Below, piece by piece: positions 52,246-63,000 of a stretch of DNA of 64,000 nucleotides (position 1 is its first letter; every line of letters begins with the position of its first letter). The DNA comes from Mortierella sp. BCC40632 (taxonomy: Eukaryota > Mortierellomycota > Mortierellomycetes > Mortierellales > Mortierellaceae): assembly GCA_011634665.1 (NCBI GenBank), contig WAEK01000006.1:2858001-2922000 (forward strand). Reading direction: 5' to 3'. The position numbers were made by a program, and so were the translations under genes. Below the pieces are notes generated by a model, which did not search any database, had not been told where the DNA came from, and saw only the letters and a program-made list of their open reading frames with translations.

Positions 52246-55200
52246 TCAAAAAAACAGATGGGTGTGCAGGGCGTACGAGGAGCGGGATATGGATATGCAG
52301 GCGATGAATAATAGGGTGTCTGTTTGTTGTGGTATTCATAGACGGGTGCAGCACTTGCGCCGTCGCCGCCTCCCCGGCCGTCCAAGGGGGGAGGGAGGGT
52401 TTCTTTATTTTTCTATTCTATTCTTTATTTTTCTCTTTCTTTTCTCATGCTCAGCGTTTCCCAAATACAGAAAAAAGAGAGTATGAGAAAGAGAGAGAGA
52501 GAAAGAGAGCAGTGCAGCGCATCGCAACCTTGTTGCACGATGCAAGCGCAGCACTTGCGAGTCCCAGGAGTTCAGTGGCAAACGTGTTGGACAAGGGACG
52601 TTGATGACCTGCATGATGTTTTGCAACAAAGAGAGAGAGAGAACAGAGAACAGACAGAGCGAGGAGAGCATGAGAGTCTATCTCTCGAGCTAGTCTATCG
52701 GTCATAAAAAGTCTATTAAATTCACCATCGTAGTCTATCCGTCTTTTTTCTCTCACTCCCTCTCACTTACTCACACATACACACACACACTCTCTCTCTG
52801 TGCGTCTCTGTGTAATCAATGTCAAAAAGGAGAGAGAGAGCCGTGTGAGTGAGGTGAGTGAATGAGCATGCAGCGCACGGCGAGCATCCCAAGCGAGCGT
52901 TCTAGGTCCAGTCCGATTCCGTCCCTGTCGGCTCTCTCGGAACAGCCTCTCTCTCTCTCTCTCTCTCTCCCCCCCCCTCTCAATCCTCACCCTCCTCGTC
53001 CCCTTCTTCCTCCGCCAAAGCGCGTGCAAACCCAATTTAGTCGCCGTCCACAGACACGCCCGAGAATCCCCTTCCGAATTAAGCCCGCGGGAAAGATGGC
53101 CCAATGCCGTTGTCGTCGTTTCCTTCCTCTCCTCTCCCTATTCCTCTCTCCTGGTGCTCCTCCTTATTAAAAGCCGGGTTGGAATGCCACGAAAACTTGC
53201 CCCACCCACTCTAGGGAGGGGGCTCTCTAGTGATTTAGCTGGAGCGGGCGCCGAAGAGCCGGGGAAAGAGACTCGGTTGTAGTGAACGTTTTTTATCCAA
53301 GCGGCAAACATCCTGTGGGGCCTCCTCCAAGCCCCCTACCTGCGGGGAGTGGACAGGGATATCCGTTGCCGCTGTAGCGAGTCAGTGTGGAAGAAATAGA
53401 GAAGGAATCACCGACACGACACGAATGACCCTCGTGAGGTTCAATCTTGCCACGCACTCGGCACGCCTGCCGGGAAACAGTGACTTGGAGCCATTGGAGC
53501 CGACGGGACAGTGCTCCAGGGAATAGCAGATACCACGGATCTTCCCCACACCCACGGGAGATGAAGGAGGCCAAAAAAAGAAAGGGGAGGGGAGAAAGAC
53601 GAGCAGAGGAAGCCCGCATGACGACTAACAGACAAGCTCCATGCATTACTTTCTTGACCACACTAGGCAAGAAAAGGAGCCGGCAAGAGCGGCCCGGCAT
53701 GGCCAGTGCTCTGTGGTTACTGCGCTGGCGTCAACTGGGTTGAGCGGCCAGCAAGAAAGTGAGGCGCCTGCAGTAAAAAAAAAAAAAAAAAGGGCCGGTG
53801 CTTATTCTCTTGCGCCCAAGATGGCCCCTCGGCCCGTTTGAGCAAGTCGCTGTCTACTTTCCAACGGCTCATGCCGCGCACTAGTCTCTGCGCAACGGAT
53901 AAAGATGCGTCTGTCTACCTTCGTCACTCCGAGACCTTGGTGTGGTCATTGTCTATATGACATTAGATAGAAACTATTTCGTCATGGCAAGACGAGGTCC
54001 AGAATGGCTAGAAGTTGTCTACAATGACTTGCCATGATCGACAATGGCTAGTGGGTAGCCAGCAATAGTGGCCAACCGCCTTGGGCGCCCTCGTCAGAGC
54101 AATGACGCGCTCGGTCATGTCAGGCCGAGCTTGTTTTTTTGTTTCTTCGTTTTCTCGCGACGCTCTTCTCCTGATCTGCATTCTTTGCGGGACAACACTG
54201 CCACTGTGGCCGCAGCAGTATTTGTCATTCCCCCGACGCAAACAAGCAAATGGATCGCTTGGAGCCGGTTCAGAGAGCAACAGGAGAAAGGGGCGTCGAG
54301 GGTCCGAAAACCCAAAAATACCTTCTGTGGCAGTGCGGCTAGTTTGCTCTTGGCCTATCCGCAACGACAATTGAGTTGGTTGTGACAACCTCCTGGGGAG
54401 GACTTCTGCACATGGCGAATCAGCCTGCAGGCATGGCATGTCTGAACAAACAATCAACAACAACACACTCGGGAGGGACAATTGACAAGACGACTCACAA
54501 GGGTCAACAAAAAAAAAAGTTTTGAATGGGCAAGGTGCATCCGGGCCTGTTATTTTTACCCACTACTGTTCGAGAACCTACATGTTCTTTCCAGCTTGAT
54601 GAAATGAAGGCGCGGACAAAACAAAAATGGGCGGGAGACCCAAAAGCAAAGAACGAAAGAAGAATGAGGGCCTCTCTCATCACAAAGAGTTTGGTCGAAT
54701 GCCACTTGAGTACACATCCACCAGCTTCTTCTTAACCTAACCAACTATTTTTATGGCCTCAAGAAAGAATCGAAGCCTTCCTCCTCCTCCTCCCCTTCCT
54801 CGGCTGTCTGGTGGCCCTTTCGCGCTCATTACTGTCACTCTTCATCCCTTCTGCGCTCGCGCTCCCGCGCGCCCAGTCTTTTTTGATTTGGCTCTGTCGG
54901 CTTCGTCATCTTTCTCTTGTCGTCCACTCTTCTTGAAGCACCCTCACACACGCCAACACAGATTTCACTCTTTCTCTCACTTACTCCTAGATCATGTCCA
55001 CTCTCCTCCTCTCCTCCACATATGTAAAAATAGGGAAATGACTCAATGGAGCACAAGGTGTTGCCGAACAAGGGAGGGGGCGTTTTTGTCCTACGCAAAA
55101 AAACAAAAACAAGGAACAACGTGCAGGTCCTTGTTCGTATCTTTCTCTCTCTCTCGTTTCTTTTCCCTAATGCGCTGGCTTGTTTCCTTTCCTCAAAGCT

Positions 55201-58058
55201 CAGAGTCGACTGCATGCATTCGTTCCTGTTTAGTTCAGGTGTAGTGAGGCCGACTCTTGTTCATCGACCCCTCATATGCAATTAGACAATGGGCACTGCC
55301 ACATGAATTACAATGAATAGACATTCAATAGGCTCGTCGATGCTTCTCTCTCCTCTTCCTCGATGCTCTTGTGAGCATTTCTGGTCAGATGTAAACAGTG
55401 CGTTGTGTAATGAACTCTCCATGCGTGCTGCCTGTTTGCCATGCTTAGGACCAAGTGCAGGGATGTGAAAGCGTCACGAGAGAGAGAAGAGAGACATCAT
55501 GGCATAACCTCACACGCACGCACACACGCACACACGCACGCACGCACAAACAGCTTTCCTGTCCACTGAGCGAGATGAGTGAGCTGAGAAGGCTGCGAGG
55601 AAAGCTGGAGAAAGGAGTTGATGAGGATTCTTCGAGAATGAGCTGGGTCCTTCTCTAAGCATCAATGCACCAATTTCTCTCGCTCTCTGTCTCTCTCTCT
55701 CTCTCTCTCGCTCGCTCTTTCGCTCATTTTCTCTCTTTCTCACTTTCCATTGTGTTGTGCCCTGGTCCACTTTGCTGGGGTGGAGGGAATCGTGTATCTC
55801 TCTCTGTATCTCACGTATCAAGGTCATAATACTGTCTCGACTTGCGCGGTGCCTGAATCCCCCTTTTTGCCCCTGCCTTTCTGCGCCTCTTCAATTCCGA
55901 TCGACAAGGAAAAAAAGAAAGAAACTCAATTTCAAACACGGTTGTCCCAAGATCACTTTTTTGGGTGGATTGAGACATTCTCTTCTTTGACCTGACCCCG
56001 AAACTCGCCTGTGGAGGAGACAGAGATAGCATAGGCCACTAAACGTGTCCAGGTGGCCCTCTGGATTCGGGTTTCCTCCTCGGCACCCCCTCCCCCCCTC
56101 GATTTTTTTTTTTTTGCCTAAAGGCCGCCTTTCGCAATCTGTGATCCCTCGGCACGAATGGCCCGTTCCCAAAGGCTTTCCCATGCGACACAGCGACCGC
56201 TCACTTGTGCTGGACCAATGCAGTGAACGGACGTGCACGAGTTTTTTTTTTTTTTTTTCTCTTTTTTAGTTTTGGAACCCAATGATGGCGGCTCGATCGT
56301 ATCCGAGTGCAAATGAGAGAGTCTGTGCTCGCTGGCCCTTTTTTTTTTTTTTTTTTTTTCCGCCAGTCACAGTCTTAGTTTTCACTGCTCCTCTTTCTTC
56401 TTAATATCTACTTCTCCTCGGCCTTATTTCTCTCCTACATTCCCTCCGCGGAACGTCCCTTTCGCCTCCCTGACGGGTACTCGATCAAAGTGCTCTTGGT
56501 TAGTCTACAACACGGCCAGTTGGAAGTAGCAATAAAGACCATGATTAGGGGGGAGGGGAAAGAGAGAGAGAGAGAGGGGACGATAGTCAAGAATGACTAG
56601 GGATGGGCTGGAGTGGAAGTGTGAGAAGGAAGGGATAACGAGCAGGGGGGACTACGGAAACACCCACGGACTGCGCGTTTTTGCTAAGAGCAAATTATAT
56701 TACGCGCAAAGTAAATACATACCGACCAAAAGATGTACACCCCAAGTCCAGAAATCCGAACCCCGCGCGCCAAGAGGAAAAAAAAAAAGAAAAGAAGGAA
56801 AGAAGGAAAGAAAAAGGAGAGGGAGAGAGGGAGCAGGGCCAGACCTACAATATCTGTCGGTGTCTCCGAGATTGGTTTGGTTACACTTTCTTGGAAGGCG
56901 TTTTTTTTTTTTTTTGTTTTTTTTTTATGGAAGATGGATCTCGATCAAACGCCACGCTATTCATAACCTAAGTTTAGGGCAAATGACAAATGACAAGGAC
57001 ATTTTCATGGTGGAGGAAGAATCCCTTCATGAAATTATTTGCAACACGAACACCCAAAAAAAAAAAAAAAAAGACCCCCTCCCCCACCCAAGTCGGACCT
57101 TTGATATCTGGAACATGAACCAAGAAATTCAAATGAGCTTGAGCTTGAGAGTAGCAAACCTGACTTCAAAGTGTAAGAGAACGCAGGGTCCTGTTGCGCC
57201 AGAATATGTTCCTTGATCGAAAAAAAAAAAAAAAAAAAAAAGAGTAATAGATTGATGACTTGGTAAATGGGGGCCTCACCATTGGGCTTACCTTCCCCAA
57301 CCCAACTGTCATTTGAAGCACCTACGAAAAGCCAGGCTCATGCATTAGTGCGAATGAACAGGACTCATTATGATATGGAGTGTACTGTCGAATTAAAGCA
57401 AGACATGTCTTTTTTGCCAAGAGAGCAACGCGGAACAGGATCGACATACAAATATCCTCCTCTTTGCCATATTATAAAAAAAAAAAAGAAAAAAAACAGG
57501 CTCAAAATGTTACCTATGGAATATACACTACAGTTGAAGAGCTTGATGTCGAACTGGACAAGGGCATTATCAATTGAGCAGAAACCTGGACGAGACGAGA
57601 GGAGGGTTTTTTTCTTCCGAGAGTCCTATTCTCCGCTCAACAGGCACGGACATGATAGCCAATAGTACAAAAAAAAAAAAAAAAAAAAACAAGGGACCCC
57701 ACATAAAGCAGATATGACCGATGGCCTATTGATTTCTTCTTCTTTCTTCTTCTTCAACGACACTGGAATGTGATTCGATAGCTCCTTTTGTTTCGCAAAG
57801 GCAACCTGGTACTACTTTCCAAGACGAAATCACAACTCGTTCTGTTCATGACACTCTTGTGGGTAGTTGCCCTTTTTTGGACTTGCCACCGTGACCAAAG
57901 TTGACAAGTCATAACTAACTTGTGCAAAAGTAGCGGGGGACAAAAAACAAAAAAAAACAATAAGGCACACTCATTTGTTCCAGTCATTTTTCTTTTATTC
58001 TTTATTACAAGCTCACTTGTATCTCGAAGGACAACAGACAACAACAGAGGTGTGTGTA

Positions 58059-58102
<44 letters not shown>

Positions 58103-58313
58103 TGAGTGAATGTGTTGTTGCCCCACCTTATCACTTTTAACTTCATCCCCGATTGAATGTCGATCGGGGGTGGGGCAAGGTAGCCAAGGGCAAAAGGGCT
58201 CCTCACATTAGCCAGGTCAAAGGTCAAACACGTCCATCCCATGGGTTAAAAGGGCGGATCGCAACCAAAAAAAGACAAAAAAGAAAAAAAAAAGAAGAAG
58301 AAGAAGAAAAAAT
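51119..58313. other. 7.2-kb gene-poor region upstream of the C2H2 gene
   Basis: No supported gene on either strand. The left end (51119-51700) is the likely upstream region of the C2H2 gene, with GA tracts at 51162-51182 and 51462-51496 and A-runs. Other content: CT tract 51820-51842, GA tract 52206-52234, CT tract 52948-52968, CA-type repeat 55511-55545, a 10-bp inverted repeat at 53982-54037, A/T runs near 56230, 56338, 56898, 57221 and 57670, and (GT)n at 58062-58098. A short stretch near 57495-57580 is weakly protein-like (VTYGIYTTVEELDVELDKGI) but isolated. Confidence 0.45.
58062..58098. repeat. (GT)n microsatellite
   Basis: About 17 GT units downstream of the phosphatase gene. Confidence 0.9.
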
Positions 58314-59817
58314 CTAATGGTGGCAAAGATCACGGACAACATCATAACAAAAACTGTACTGAGCAGCAGTCTGGACCATTAACATTCGGTCTTGTCGGAA
58401 AGATTCCAATACCTCAAAGATGATGTCCCGATCCCCTTCCACGTCGTACCAACGATCTCTCTTGTCCACAGCCACGGTGGTAGCTGTAGTGGAGGAGGAA
58501 ACCGAGCCCATTCTCAGGTCCGTTGCTGCATGCACGATTTTGCCACCATCACCCGCGGCGCCAATGCTCTTCTCCATCGTGTCTGACAAACTGGCCAGTG
58601 ACAATGACGACAAGGATGGCGTAAAAGGAGCAACAAGGTGTGGATATTGAACATGTTCTAAAACCGAGAGCACTGTATCAATCACACAAAAGGTGCCTGT
58701 TCGGCCACACCCTGCACTACAATGAACCACCGTTGGTCCAAACACTGCTGGCTCTGATCGAGTCTTGGCCTGTTGGGTCTGCATCGCCTTCCAGACTCGA
58801 ATCTCATGCAAAATATTACGGAGGTCTGTTGATTGCGTAGGTACACCATGATCGGGCCATCCCTGGTAATGAACCAAAAGTACTTCTTTTCCTGGTCCGT
58901 GTGGCTGTTGCTGCTGTGGCTGTGACGATGACGACGCGTCTTCTTGGATCCAGTGATGTACAGAAAGATGCCGGTATATGACCTGTTGGTTCTGAAAATC
59001 TTCCTTGTCATCATTCTTGACCACAATCTTCAACTTTTTTGACCCCGCTGAATTGAATTCATAGGTATCTGATTGACCTGCCTTGGGCCAGTATCGTTCC
59101 GCCTTGGGTCCTCGATGACGCCGATCCTCCGAAACTGTAGTAAGGCAAACAATGACCCGTACATTTTGTTCCACCACCATTCTCCAAAATTTGGGATGAG
59201 TTATAGGGAGAGGGGCCTGAGTCGCAATGTATCCACTCCAATCGTGTGGAAGAGAGCTCTTTAGGGTTCTTGGACTCGAGATAAAGTTGGCATTGATGTA
59301 GGTCTCTTCCGAGGAGAGAGTTGAGGTTTGACTTCCAGAGGGTGGGGCGGTGATCCGTGTGGTGGTTGGGGTGCTCGAGGTTTGGGGTGGATCCAGTCCG
59401 ACCTTGACTTGAGAGTGAGCATAGGGTAAGATGTTTGAGTCTAGGGAACCAAAAAGGAAAACGCCACAACGGGACCGTGAGCGACCGAGGATAAATAATA
59501 ATAATAATAATAGCAGCTGTGGGGAGGGGATCCAGGAAATGTGGGATGGAAATGAAATGAATAGATGCACAGCAAAAATGAAAAATAAATAAATAAATAA
59601 AGGGTCTTCAATTACACCGATTCAAGTCTTGGACTTGGCCCTCGACGGCATGTGCCAAGTTGAATGGAGCATTCGGTTGAAGGGCCTTTTGGAGTCGTTC
59701 GCGTTCAACTCGATCGAGTTGTCGAAAAAGGTGATGCTGAAATTCAGATGCCCGAGTGGAGGAAGGGGAAGGTCGCAGAAATCCTGGGAGCCTTGATGTA
59801 GAGGAAGACACGGACAT
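58314..59817 (-). CDS. Classical protein tyrosine phosphatase
   Basis: Two exons, 59817-59616 and 59440-58314 (minus strand), join in phase to give 442 aa. The junction rebuilds the conserved start of the catalytic domain (NRYSNILPYAHSQVK). Visible motifs in order: YINANFI (substrate loop region), FWRMVVEQNVRVIVCLTTV, the WPD loop (WPDHGVP), the catalytic P-loop HCSAGCGRTGTF with the nucleophilic Cys and the Arg (about 58691-58724), and the Q-loop (QTAAQYSFCYDV). All catalytic positions are present, so it should dephosphorylate phosphotyrosine, probably on signalling proteins such as MAP kinases (inferred). An insertion of roughly 80 residues rich in Ser/Thr lies between the P-loop and Q-loop. 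The N-terminal extension (MSVSSSTSRLPGFLRPSPSS) is Ser-rich. The Fanzor gene ends only 245 bp upstream of this start. Confidence 0.87.
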
Positions 59818-60062
59818 GGTATGGGTTGGATCTAGATTTTGGGTATGAATGAGCGTGTTGAGCGTCGGCGCCCTGTTTAGTGTGCGTGTGTGTGTGTGTG
59901 TGTGGAAGGAGCGGAGGAAGGAGGAGAAAAAGGATATTTTTTACTCAATCTACAGCTGTTTTTAAAATATTGAGAAGAAAACCCCATTTTGTTAGCACAT
60001 TTTTGTCAGATATTTTGGCACATTTTTGTCAGATATTTTGGTCATTTTTTGAGTCTTGCCGC
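59818..60062. promoter_or_regulatory. Spacer between the Fanzor stop and the phosphatase start
   Basis: Holds a (GT)n run (59881-59902), an AT-rich stretch and a perfect 23-bp tandem duplication. It must serve as the phosphatase upstream region and as the Fanzor 3' flank, and may contain the end of the mobile element. Confidence 0.5.
59995..60040. repeat. Perfect 23-bp tandem duplication next to the Fanzor 3' end
   Basis: Copies at 59995-60017 and 60018-60040 are identical base for base (each starts gcacattttt and ends agatattttg). A third, degraded partial copy follows. It lies 22 bp beyond the Fanzor stop codon. Confidence 0.95.
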
Positions 60063-63000
60063 TCACCTTTGTGTATCCCTCTCAGAGGGGCCCCCATGGC
60101 TCCGCATTGGGAGTTGAGGGCGGGTTTTGGATCCAGCAATTAGCGACTGGTGTTCATGTTGATATGGCCTGAAAGGTCGAATAGGCTTTCGGCCCCGCTT
60201 TGGCTTGGGACTCTTGGCCTCCTTCACCTCCATACTTTCTTCCTCCTTCTTTTCCTCCTCATCCACTTCCATATTTTTCTCAATCACCTCCTCTTTCCCC
60301 ATCATTTCCTCCTCGCCGTTCTCCTCACCTAACCCCAGAGCAGTGAATCCTGCGATAGCAATGTTCATGCTCGCTTGGCCGTCCCGAGGCCTCACCGTGT
60401 ACCCGGCCAGAAAGCCACAGCATGCAGGGTTGATACACTCGACCGCACCATGGATCCGAACTATCTTGGACTTGCCATCGATCAGTCTACGCTGGCGCGC
60501 GAGCCTCGTTTTCTGAAAACACAGGTGGCAAGTTTTCGAAGTCATAAATTCGTCAGTGATGCACACTACACTGTGCTGCCTGTGCTCCGCGCGGATCTTG
60601 GTGCCCCCTCTGCGGGCGTGGCCTCCCAAGCGTGATCCAACAGCAGATCCCGCCGCACCAACAAATCCGACATATCGCACGTCAGGCCGGGTCTTCGTGC
60701 AGTAGCCTGGGTGGCAGAACCTTGTCGATGAGTTTTTCTGAAACTCAAACCGGGAACAGCGGCTGCAATAGCCACTGTCTTTGTCGACCGAGGTCAGACC
60801 ATGTGCCTGAGGTGGTAGCGATTGGATGGCACGTTCAGCTGCCTGACGCCGTACAGCACTGCAGAGTGCTGCTTGGGCCCTTCTGGAGAAAATGGCCTGA
60901 GTCTTCTTGGCCTTGACGAGAGATCGGGTCTGGTTAAATTCACGCAATGTCGCCGACACCGATGCTCTGGCTGCTTGGGCAGTCTCCACAGCGCTTATTG
61001 TCGAGGCGTTTGCAAACGATGCATCTATGGAAGAAATGCTGTCCAGTGCCTGTTGTACAAGCTCACTCTTCTTGTGTTTCAAGAGATCCTGTCGGACTTG
61101 GGCGAGTTTTCGGGTCCTTGACATCTCGTTCAGTTGTCGGGCAGTGATGGTGATGGTGTCGGGCAATTTCAACGCCTTTGCCTCCTTCCGGACCTGCTTT
61201 TTCTCCTCCAGAGTTCTTGGCATAGGTGGTGGAAGATTAATGTCGCTATCCACCAAACCTAAAAAGAGAAGTAAGCAGAATGAGAATGGGCTTGAAATTG
61301 GCAAAACAACTATTGGTGTATTCTCTTTGCATAAACTTACTTTCCAAAACGTGGAAGCGGCTCACTGCGACCTGGATTTCGGGAATAGTCACTGGTAAGT
61401 TTTCCGACATCTTGACCAGCCCAGGATCTTCGGCCCATGTGGCCACCACTCGAGTCCTTCCTGCTTGCGACTTTGTCCCGTGTGATGACGCCAAGTCAGA
61501 GATATCAATGCCTTGAGGTGTGTCCTCTGCTCGACTGTGGTCCCAAGTCGAGATGGTAAGGGTCGGTTTGTTGGGGTTCATCGCAGTCTTGCTTTTAGAT
61601 GAGTTAGAAGCAGTACTCTTGGCCCCGGTAAGGACCCGGGACCAATAGTTCAAATACTTTTTCGCTTGTGCATAAGCGTCCTCCAGCTTCATGAGCTTTT
61701 TTTGCTCTTCGATCCGCAGTTGATACTGTTGGTCCTTGAGTTGTCCGAGCTGATGATGGCGCTCTTCCGGTGAACTCTGCCTAAAGGCGCGTGCGGCGAC
61801 AGTGCAACGTCTCCGCAAGGTGCGAACAATCTTTCTTGGATCATCCAGTGTCTTTTTCAGATCATTGATACTCGATTTTGTTGTGTCGATCTTGGCCTCG
61901 ACCTCCTCCTTCGTGAGACCACATTGTACGAATGCTCGCTTCCATCGACCAGTGTCTACAGTGCCTCTGGTAACTTTGATTTTGTGTTCATATGTGCTGA
62001 CGACAGGTTGCCGTGTGCCACCGGCAGGGATCTGCGGACCAGAGAGCTGAATCATGCCTTTGTTGATGTACACCATGCTACAATGAGAGAGAAAGCGTGT
62101 GAGTGTAAAAGTTAATTGGACTGCTCGTAACAAGAGAACGTGCTCAGAGTAACAAAAAAAGCTCTCGGTGCATACCGTTTGCCAAACCTGAAACCGTGGT
62201 CCACACAGGCCTTTTCTATCTTGTGCCAGTCAAAGAATGATTTGAATACCTGTGACTTGTTCGACTCTGGGCTTGTAACATTCTGAACATTGGTGAGAGG
62301 CTGTCCCTGGACGTCTAAAATATCAAAATGGCCTGCCTTCTTGTTGCATAGTGTCTCGAATAGCTGTTGTGCGCCTAGAAGAAGGCCATGAAGGCTTCCT
62401 GTCGCCATGTGCGGGCAAATCTTGCGTGCGTAATCCTTATGACCCAATAATCCAAGTATTGCATTTGAGATTAAGATCAGAGGCGCGTCGAGTGCAACAT
62501 GTTGAGTGTGTGGACGGTAATTCCCTTCGACTGGACCTTTGTATCGCTTAGGGACGTAAGGTCGGAGGCAATTAACGATTCTCGTTACTACGGAGAGCTC
62601 TTTGTCGGTAAAATCCTTGTCTTCAAAGGCAGATTCACGGACATGCTCAAGGGAGTAGTTAGTCCTGGTCGACGGCGACTCCAATAAGACTTTAGCTAAT
62701 GCCTGTAGCGATGCGAGGCGTTTGCGATCTGGCTCCATGACTTTTGTGTCAACAGCGGTCGGGTTTGCGAGGATACTAGGTGCTTCAACATCCATGAGCT
62801 GGTCTTGTGCAACTTGCATGTCTAACTCAAGCATCCTGAGCTCATATTCTCCATCCAGATCACTCGGTTCTTGCTCGTCCAACTCTTCCAACTCTTGTTC
62901 GTCAAGCATGTCTTCGTCAGTAGTCATTTCGGGCATCGGCGGTAGAGGCTTGATTAGTGATGTGTCGCCCCCGCTCGGTGCAGTCTTAATGTCGTTCAGT

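Noticed and set aside
53293..54481. Several 60-157 codon frames on both strands
   Set aside because: Overlapping frames on both strands with no family resemblance, as expected for GC-richer non-coding DNA.
57262..57665. Possible small gene near 57.3-57.7 kb
   Set aside because: One short stretch (VTYGIYTTVEELDVELDKGI) looks protein-like, but neighbouring frames break on A-runs and no start, domain or consistent splice pattern was found.
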